Positions 56,861-64,000 of a stretch of DNA of 64,000 nucleotides are shown in pieces (position 1 is the stretch's first letter; the number at the start of each line of letters is the position of its first letter). Source of the stretch: Symsagittifera roscoffensis. Its lineage: Eukaryota > Xenacoelomorpha > Acoela > Convolutidae. A program made the translations under genes and the position numbers. The stretch is from NCBI RefSeq assembly GCF_963678635.1, contig NC_087069.1:22722360-22786359 (forward strand). The letters run 5' to 3'. Under the pieces are notes generated by a model. The model did no database searches and was not told the DNA's origin. It saw only the letters and a list, made by a program, of their open reading frames with translations.

Positions 56861-57451
56861 TATGTTAATATCTTTAGCATTGGCTGTACTTAATAGCTGG
56901 ATATTGATTAAAATGAACACTTTCAAAACGAACACATTTTGTAGCAACAATATTTGCGAGTTAGGTTATAAAAAAAAGAGTTCATACTATAACACAAGCT
57001 ATGCTCGTGTAATGAAAATGAGCATGCCAGCTGCATAGCAGCATCACAAGTGATTCAACTGATTTTGTTAAACTAGCTGTTATCCCCAAAAAAGTCTACC
57101 TTTCGTTTTGAGAACGCTGGCTAATCTCGAACGTAAATAAATTATTTAAGCCAACAAATTACAGAAATCTCGAAAAAAATTAACTTCTACCTAAGCTGAA
57201 ATCAGTAGTTTCATTTAAATTTTCAATAAATAGAGCGTGTCAGCGTGCCCATGCTTCTTACAAATTTTTCAGAAAAAATGTTTACGGAGAAAAAAACTAA
57301 TTTCATGAAAAGGCTCGTTTTATTCTGAAAAAAAGTGCATTAAAGAGCTCACACTGGATTAAACGGAGGTATAAACGAAAACTCCTCATTATATCAAAAA
57401 CCAGGGGCGGATCTAGGTTTTTCTCGAGGTGGCGGAATTTCCAAGATTATA
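56861..57451. repeat. Tandem array unit 0 (oldest, without MITEs)
   Basis: Starts TGTTAATATCTTTAGCATTG and ends in the first bases of the CAGGGGCGGATCTAGG MITE. It corresponds to units 1 and 2 but lacks both inserted MITEs and a 170-base segment, and is more diverged. The empty sites are at about 57129-57146 (GAACGTAAATAAATTATTT) and 57217-57232 (AAATTTTCAATAAATAG). Confidence 0.8.
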
Positions 57452-57745
57452 AGGTGTTAATATCCTTAGAATTGGCTGTACTTAATAGCTGGTTATTGAG
57501 CAAAATGAACACTTTCAAATTCAACGCATTTTGTCGCAACAATTGCATCGCAACAATATTTGCGGTTTAGGTTATAAAAAAAAGAGTTCATACTATAATA
57601 CAAGCTATGCTTGTGTAACGAAATTGAGCATGCCAGCTGCATAGCAGCATCATAAGAGATTCAACTGATTTCGTTAAACTAGTTGTTATCCCCAAAAAAG
57701 GTCTACCTTCCGTTTTGATAACGCTTGCTAATTTCAAGCGTAATT

Positions 57746-57960
57746 GGCTCCTTTCCAGTTCCCTCCTTTCAAAATACCGAGTATTATGTTTGTTTTACGT
57801 GCTATTACGGCTAAATGCGGGATGTTACGCTGTAAAGTATGAAGAACAAGTCTGTTCAGAATTGTCGATTTCTTCACCACGCCAAATTTCATTGCATTAT
57901 GACAACGTTACATAGACTTTTCAAAATTGAAATTCAAAAGAGGGGAACTGGAAAAGAGCC
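57746..57960. mobile_element. 215-bp MITE with 8-bp target duplication (type 1)
   Basis: Ends GGCTCCTTTCCAGTTCCC and its inverted copy GGGGAACTGGAAAAGAGCC, flanked by a perfect GCGTAATT duplication (57738-57745, 57961-57968). The same insertion is in unit 2 (58966-59180), and the empty site is in unit 0. A 66-codon frame inside it has no support as a gene. Confidence 0.9.
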
Positions 57961-58214
57961 GCGTAATTAAATTATTTTAATTAACAAATTACAGAAATCT
58001 CGATTGCTGCAAAAAAAATTAAACCAGAAAAAAGCAGTACTTTGGAAAGTAAGCCAAAGAGAAATCGTACCAGATAATAAAAAGAGCCAATGAAAAAAAA
58101 ACGAAAAAAAAAAGATTAAAACCACGAATCCAAAAACAACATCAACCTTTCTTCAATAATTTAATTTCAAAATAATTAACTTCTACCTAAATCAGTAGTT
58201 TAATTTGAATTTTC

Positions 58215-58430
58215 GGCTCTTTTTCCTCCCCCCCCCCCCCCCCCACCACCTACCACGAGCATCAATTCAATTTTATGGACTAACGAGTGGTTTTACAAGG
58301 TTAAATATGAGGACCAAATGTGTTTGCCACATCCTAATTAGTCCTCATGTCAATTTTCATAATGATCGAACCATTTGAACAGTAACTTTACAAGTAAAAA
58401 ATTGCAGGTGGGGGGAAAGGAAAAAGAGCC
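58215..58430. mobile_element. 216-bp MITE with 8-bp target duplication (type 2)
   Basis: Ends GGCTCTTTTTCCTCCCCC and GGGGGGAAAGGAAAAAGAGCC, flanked by GAATTTTC and AAATTTAC (6 of 8 identical). The unit 0 empty site reads AAATTTTC. The same insertion in unit 2 is at 59434-59643. Ends are related to type 1. Confidence 0.85.
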
Positions 58431-58671
58431 AAATTTACAATGAATAGAGCGTGTCAGCGTGCACGTGTGCCCATATTTCTTACAAATTTTTAAGAAAAAA
58501 CTATTTACGAAGAAAAAAACTTATTTCATTGAAGTGCTCGTTTTAATCTGAAAAAAGCCCATTGAAGAGCACACTGGATTAAACGGAGGTATAAACGAAA
58601 ACACCTCATTATATCAAAAACCAGGGGCGGATCTAGGTTTTTCTCGAGGTGGCGGAATTTCCAAGATTATA

Positions 58672-59835
58672 AGGTGTTAATATCCTTAGAATTGGCTGTA
58701 CTTAATAGCTGGTTATTGAGCAAAATGAACACTTTCAAATTCAACGCATTTTGTCGCAACAATTGCATCGCAACAATATTTGCGGTTTAGGTTATAAAAA
58801 AAAGAGTTCATACTATAATACAAGCTATGCTTGTGTAACGAAATTGAGCATGCCAGCTGCATAGCAGCATCATAAGAGATTCAACTGATTTCGTTAAACT
58901 AGTTGTTATCCCCAAAAAAGGTCTACCTTCCGTTTTGATAACGCTTGCTAATTTCAAGCGTAATTGGCCCCTTTCCAGTTCCCTCCTTTCAAAATACCGA
59001 GTATTATGTTTGTTTTACGTGCTATTACGGCTAAATGCGGGATGTTACGCTGTAAAGTATGAAGAACAAGTCTGTTCAGAATTGTCGATTTCTTCACCAC
59101 GCCAAATTTCATTGCATTATGACAACGTTACATAGACTTTTCAAAATTGAAATTCAAAAGAGGGGAACTGGAAAAGAGCCGCGTAATTAAATTATTTTAA
59201 TTAACAAATTACAGAAATCTCGATTGCTGCAAAAAAAATTAAACCAGAAAAAAGCAGTACTTTGGAAAGTAAGCCAAAGAGAAATCGTACCAGATAATAA
59301 AAAGAGCCAATGAAAAAAAACAAAAAAAAAAAGATTAAAACCACGAATCCAAAAACAACATCAACCTTTCTTCAATAATTTAATTTCAAAATAATTAACT
59401 TCTACCTAAATCAGTAGTTTAATTTGAATTTTCGGCTCTTTTTCCTCCCCCCCCCCCGCCACCTACCACGAGCATCAATTCAATTTTATGGAGTAACGAG
59501 TGGTTTTACAAGGTTAAATATGAGGACCAAATGTGTTTGCCACATCCTAATTAGTCCTCATGTCAATTTTCATAATGATCGAACCATTTGAACAGTAACT
59601 TTACAAGTAAAAAATTGCAGGTGGGGGGAAAGGAAAAAGAGCCAAATTTACAATGAATAGAGCGTGTCAGCGTGCACGTGTGCCCATATTTCTTACAAAT
59701 TTTTAAGAAAAAACTATTTACGAAGAAAAAAACTTATTTCATTGAAGTGCTCGTTTTAATCTGAAAAAAGCCCATTGAAGAGCACACGTGGATTAAACGG
59801 AGGTATAAACGAAAACTCCTCATTATATCAAAAAC
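58672..59835. repeat. Tandem array unit 2
   Basis: Second near-identical unit, with the type 1 MITE at 58966-59180 (flanks GCGTAATT at 58958 and 59181) and the type 2 MITE at 59434-59643. Unlike unit 1 it runs into a full-length MITE rather than a truncated end, so it holds the original right border. Confidence 0.92.
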
Positions 59836-60148
59836 CAGGGGCGGATCTAGGTTTTTCTCGGGGGGTGGGGGGATTTGCAGAGAGTTTTCCAGATTTTCAG
59901 GTCGACTAAATTGATTTATCGAGCTCTCCCAAAATACTAAATATTTCACTAAAAAATTGGGTTTTCTCGGCGCGCGCTCCCCCCTCAAATTAAAATATAT
60001 TGGCGCGAAATGCGTATTAAGAAAAATGTAGGGTTGGTCGGCCGAAAACTGATGTCATAAAAAATACCCAAGGGTGACCTCTTTGGTTGGTGAGATGGTC
60101 GAATCACTGAGAGGGAGGGGCGCCCCCCCCCCCCTAAATCCGCCCCTG
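59836..60148. mobile_element. Full-length CAGGGGCGGAT MITE
   Basis: Begins CAGGGGCGGATCTAGG and ends CCTAAATCCGCCCCTG, with G and C runs inside and the family's GGCGCGCGC and TATATTGGCGCG interior. Flanks TCAAAAAC and ACGACAAC agree at 5 of 8 bases, so no clean target duplication. Truncated left ends of the same insertion are at the unit 0/1 (57412) and unit 1/2 (58622) junctions. Confidence 0.8.
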
Positions 60149-61420
60149 ACGACAACTCAAATTTATAAAACGACACGTAATTAAGTGTCTTCACTGTCTA
60201 ATAACATTCAAACACCTTTCATTTAGCTGGCTGCCTTTTCGTCATTTAAAAACGAGGTTGTAAAATAAATTTCTTAACCAAAATTATACAATAATTTGGG
60301 AGAATGTATTTACTGCCTACTAACTTACAAGTTAACAGTGGATATGTCAATATAATTTACTACATCAAATCCACCAGATGCAGACCAAGTTAAATTGCCC
60401 GGAATCATAAAACTTTAAAAAATTTCTGATTCTCCATTTGATTCACAATGTTTGAAATTGACTATAACTGTCAAAAAATGGTCAAAAATGATCTAAAATA
60501 TCGGAATAGGTGTTTTAAGTTTTATAATCTTTAAATTTGGGAATTTGGGGGCTTGCTTCAAATCGACTAATTTTGCCCGCTCAACTACACAAAAAAATCA
60601 TGATCTACAACTAAACAATGACATGAAGCTGCTACACAAAATCAAGAATGTCTACTTGCTGAGTCAAAATAACAATAACATTCGCACTCATGAAAATAGA
60701 GGTAATTTTCTAATAAAATATTGCTAAGCTTTCAGTAACTGTGCATTCTCGAATCTATTTTCAAATTTTCAAACTCAGTAATTAATAAATTGCGGTCCTC
60801 TTCTTCCCCTATCACCCCACACATGTACCTGTAATTTTCTATAATTTCAACTTTTTTTCACTTTTTCCGATTGTCATGAAAATTGGCATGTGAGTTAATT
60901 ACCTAAATTACCTAATTACAACACGATTGCGCATGGTTAAAATCTTCGTAAAATCAATGGCTACTCTGTAAAACTGATCTGTTTGTCATGTGGGATGGAA
61001 AAAGGTAGAAGAGCCATTTGCGTATTGATGAATAGAAAAATTAGTCATTTCTTTAATGAACGATCAGAGCAAGAAAATTGTTTGGATGACTTTAACTGCA
61101 CACATGAATGTTGCAACATAAACAGATACAAATTTTTGAAGGCATTTTGCATTTCAAAGAGATAGGTTAATTAAACTTAATTGGAAATTTAATATTCGGC
61201 ACATTGGTCAAAAATGAAAATTCTATATAATATGAATTGTGCATCAAAACTTGTTTCGTCTGTACTTTTTCACACACTAAAAAACGAATTAACTTAAATT
61301 ACCATACACATTTTTTGCACTTAAGAACAGACAAAACAGAATATTTATGGCAAAAACTGAAAACTGAAAAAAATTGTGCATCTAAATAGCTGAAAACTTA
61401 ACTAAACATATCTGTCCGAG
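60149..61420. other. No gene seen; downstream of the last gene
   Basis: AT-rich sequence. The 60-codon frames at 60545 and 60983 have no features. The 3' UTR of the minus-strand gene at 61421 should lie in its right part. Confidence 0.4.
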
Positions 61421-64000
61421 TTATTTTGAGTTAACAGAAGTCAAGTTTCGAATATCCCACAAAGACTCTTTTGTTAGCATTTCATTCTTCATTTTCCCTC
61501 CGAACCTCTGAATACAGTCTCTTCGTTTAGCACAAGGAGTGATATGTTCGATAGACCAATCAAATAAACAGCTTCGAATCGACTTCGAAATACTACTTGC
61601 AAAATCTTCTGAACGAATTACACATTTGTCAACTAGGGGGTGAAAACTGACGTTTTTCACGTTGCTATCAATATAAATCGTGATCAAACTATTCGAATGT
61701 ACGTAGAAGGAATAGAAAACATAACTTGTAGTTTCTAAAGGTTCTTTCTCAGTTTTTCCCGAATTTATAAGATTTGAAACAAAAGTCGGATCTAAATGTT
61801 GATACTGGTCAAAATTTTCTATTGCAAAAAGGTAAACAAAAAATTTAGGCAGGTTAGCAGAGCTCGCCTGACAACTTTGGGTTACAATATTTGAATTAAC
61901 AGAAAGCTTTCCAGGCAAAAACCCGTTATTGTATTCGTGGATCGGATTTTCCGGGAAGCAGTTGTAAAAGATGTCGCAAAATGGATCTTCAGCCATCTTC
62001 ATATTTTCACCAGAACTTGATGAAAAATTGTCTAATGATTCGATCAAATGTTTCAGTTTTCCTTTCAATTTAGCCTCCCTTTGAACCAAGTAAATTTGCT
62101 CAGAATTCAGAAAACCCGAAGTCACTGAATCTTCCGAAAGGTACAAGACATCGACAACTTGACTCATTTTTAGCGGCAGCGCTTGCAAAATAGAATGGGA
62201 CAATTCGATTTCTGAAACATTGGAACCAGTTTCACACAATTGGCTTTTAGACTGCAAAGCTTCTAAATTGGTGTTTGACTTGAAATCTTGACTTTCAACT
62301 TTGATGGGCTGCAAAAACGGAAACTTCGCCACAAATTTCTTAGTATGCAGAAGTCCCTCAACGGGAGTCGGTTCGGTGCAAACAATTGCTGTTTTATAAC
62401 TTTTGGAGCACACAATATCTTGTTCCGTATTTATTGAGTCACTTATTAAACTGGAAAAATCCTTGTCCGAACAAGATTCTCCGCGTAGCGAAGACAATTT
62501 TTCTTCTGGTTTTGTAAAGATTGCATCTGCTAGAGGCTCTGGAATAAACGGAACTTTACCCGGGATATAGTTCCAGGTAATATCGTTATGGCATCCTAGT
62601 TTCCGAGCCGGAATTATAGTAGCCGTAGAGCGTTTGTCTAGATCCGAAGTGTTCCGATCAAACACACGATACGTTTCGTTTCCGAAAGGCGTTGAAACTG
62701 AAACTGTTAAATTTTCTCTCGTATATTCTTCATCCGCTTCTGTTGAATCTGATGAACACTCTTCTTCAACGTGAACAACTCGTTCTTTGCCTGAAATGTA
62801 GAACAATTGCAGTTTGTTTTCACTTTCTTCACGTTTTTTGAGATCAAGTTGCTTCCGTTTCCTTCTTTTCCGGCTGTTGACAAGACAGTTGAGCAGTATT
62901 TCAGCGGCGTCGTTACATCGCTGAGACGGTACACGCTGTGCTTTCACTTCTTTGTAGACATAAGCATCGTTTGAAACTGATTTCGACCCTGATATTCCGT
63001 ATTCTATTGACTCCAAAACTGGTTTGAACAACTTCTCACAGTTAAAAACTGACGGTCGACTATGCAACCAAATTGCGATTGTACGGTAAGACGACACAAT
63101 TAGGGAATGTAACGCTGTTTTATGGTGTCTCGCTGGTTTTTGAAGCAATTTTTCGATTAACTCGCAGAGCTTGGAAACAACTAGTTGACGTACTGAGTCG
63201 CTGCTGAAGTTAGAGCAACGAGCTAGAGTTCTCAAGAAAGCTAATGCTGTCAGAATTGGGTGGCCCTGTGCCTCGTCGCTCCACTCCAAGAAAGCCTTTC
63301 GGATCAGTAAGGAAATTACCTTGTAATTCTGTGCCTCGCGATAACTTGCACCTTCAATGCTAAGTTTCGATCCCAGAAATCCTCGGCCGCTTGATATTTG
63401 AATTAAAGAATGTAACAAGGATATTAACAGAGATATACTTTGCGGATCTTTTTCTTGCACTAGCCGTTTGGTGCAGAAATCGTGGACTTTTTCGAGATAT
63501 GTCGGGAATGGTATTTGATCGTTGTTTACTTTACTGAATTTGACAAAGTATGGAAAAGATGATAGAAGAATATGGTAACATGCTTTCCAGAAAATCGTTA
63601 CAGGTACATGACAGCGTATAGAACTCGGTACTTTATTTGACCCTGGGTTTGCGATTGAACTTTGCAAATGTTCGTTTTCTTCAGAGCAGTACTGGAAAAT
63701 TCTGTTCACGTATGTTGGCACTAATTGGCTGCTAAAGCGCACTCCATTACATAATAAATTGCACGAAGAAAGGATGACGTAGGCTGTAACGTCACAATTT
63801 GAGGTTTCAAACTGTAGATTTAGTGCTTTGAACAGACAACAGTTGAAAATGGAGTAGTATTGCAAATTTACTGATTCTGTATTTCTCTTCCAAGAAAACA
63901 ACCTGAGCAAGCAAGTTAACGATTCGGCCTGAGAGTATACTAATTCGTTAGAAGTCCCAGGACCTGTTAGACAGACTTTGAACAAAAAGTCTCCGAAAGC
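61421..64000 (-). CDS. Large helical protein, N-terminus outside the window (PELP1/RIX1-like?)
   Basis: A single uninterrupted minus-strand frame of about 859 codons, open through the right edge and ending at TAA 61421-61423. No ATG needs to be chosen because the frame continues beyond 64000. The first 370 residues visible are a series of amphipathic helices without charge clusters (LTCLLRLFSW, VPTYVNRIFQYCSEEN, WKACYHILLSSFPYFVKF, SYRTIAIWLHSRPS), as in ARM/HEAT-like solenoids. A basic cluster (SRKRRKRKQLDLKKR, possible nuclear signal) is followed by an acidic one (VEEECSSDSTEADEEY) and then by a long Ser-rich region with no recognised domain. The order of helices and the basic plus acidic segment recall PELP1/RIX1 of the 60S maturation (Rix1/rixosome) complex. 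This is a weak resemblance judged by eye. The absence of stops over 2.6 kb of AT-rich DNA makes it the most certain long coding region here. Confidence 0.9.
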   Translation of the reverse strand, partial: AFGDFLFKVCLTGPGTSNELVYSQAESLTCLLRLFSWKRNTESVNLQYYSIFNCCLFKALNLQFETSNCDVTAYVILSSCNLLCNGVRFSSQLVPTYVNRIFQYCSEENEHLQSSIANPGSNKVPSSIRCHVPVTIFWKACYHILLSSFPYFVKFSKVNNDQIPFPTYLEKVHDFCTKRLVQEKDPQSISLLISLLHSLIQISSGRGFLGSKLSIEGASYREAQNYKVISLLIRKAFLEWSDEAQGHPILTALAFLRTLARCSNFSSDSVRQLVVSKLCELIEKLLQKPARHHKTALHSLIVSSYRTIAIWLHSRPSVFNCEKLFKPVLESIEYGISGSKSVSNDAYVYKEVKAQRVPSQRCNDAAEILLNCLVNSRKRRKRKQLDLKKREESENKLQLFYISGKERVVHVEEECSSDSTEADEEYTRENLTVSVSTPFGNETYRVFDRNTSDLDKRSTATIIPARKLGCHNDITWNYIPGKVPFIPEPLADAIFTKPEEKLSSLRGESCSDKDFSSLISDSINTEQDIVCSKSYKTAIVCTEPTPVEGLLHTKKFVAKFPFLQPIKVESQDFKSNTNLEALQSKSQLCETGSNVSEIELSHSILQALPLKMSQVVDVLYLSEDSVTSGFLNSEQIYLVQREAKLKGKLKHLIESLDNFSSSSGENMKMAEDPFCDIFYNCFPENPIHEYNNGFLPGKLSVNSNIVTQSCQASSANLPKFFVYLFAIENFDQYQHLDPTFVSNLINSGKTEKEPLETTSYVFYSFYVHSNSLITIYIDSNVKNVSFHPLVDKCVIRSEDFASSISKSIRSCLFDWSIEHITPCAKRRDCIQRFGGKMKNEMLTKESLWDIRNLTSVNSK

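Larger units (their letters stand above)
57452..58671. repeat. Tandem array unit 1 (1220 bp)
   Basis: Nearly identical to 58672 onward at a 1220-base offset, with only a handful of differences in the first 700 bases and length changes in A and C runs. Contains MITEs at 57746-57960 and 58215-58430. The unit ends inside a truncated MITE end (GGGGCGGATCTAGGTTTTTC), which marks the duplication breakpoint. Confidence 0.92.

Noticed and set aside
57715-59135. Two nearly identical 66-codon frames, 1220 bases apart
   Set aside because: They lie inside the type 1 MITE and are identical because the whole unit was duplicated recently. No coding signal beyond that.

Overview
The window looks like a stretch of an AT-rich animal (invertebrate) genome. 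Genes have GT-AG introns with phase-consistent exons, and BEL/Pao retrotransposons, several MITE families, tRNA-derived SINE-like repeats, microsatellites and one 200-base assembly gap are present. I cannot name the species. Protein-coding content is sparse and repeats make up most of the window.

Layout. 573-1411 (+) is the 3' part of a chymotrypsin-fold serine protease homologue whose catalytic serine position is Glu, so probably a pseudoprotease; a long CA microsatellite follows. 2.4-13.65 kb is a graveyard of BEL/Pao retrotransposon pieces: a 1-kb head-to-head palindrome of integrase sequence centred on 3809, one degenerate but nearly whole gag-PR-RT-RNaseH copy on the minus strand (about 4.8-8.2 kb), and two tandem 2-kb units made only of the RNaseH-integrase half. 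15.0-21.3 kb holds three non-autonomous DNA elements and the gap.

21.89-39.42 kb is the most unusual part. It is a long inverted repeat (arms about 3.5-3.8 kb, spacer about 7.1 kb) whose outer ends run into arrays of a 22-bp satellite. Each arm carries a decayed zinc-finger exon and an array of CCAAT boxes facing the spacer. The spacer holds several small genes of unknown family: one intact 198-codon ORF, a three-exon decayed gene sharing a divergent promoter with it (three SRF/CArG-like boxes at an exact 18-bp period plus an AP-1 site), and a 2-kb tandem duplication of a further gene whose two copies have been disabled by different mutations. The arrangement resembles a mobile or virus-like element rather than host sequence, but I recognise no hallmark enzyme.

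42.19-47.76 kb (-) is a well supported four-transmembrane protein gene: five exons whose phases all match, with two alternative last exons. 49.1-60.15 kb is repeat-rich: SINE-like copies, an element with GGTCAACCCGGG ends, a family built on GGGCGTAnCCGCTT, and a three-unit tandem array (56.86-59.84 kb) whose oldest unit preserves the empty target sites of two MITEs found in the other units. The window ends inside a long minus-strand coding exon (61421-64000) of at least 858 codons whose helical N-terminal layout resembles PELP1/RIX1 proteins, though this is tentative.

The genes do not form a common pathway; they are independent loci separated by repeats.
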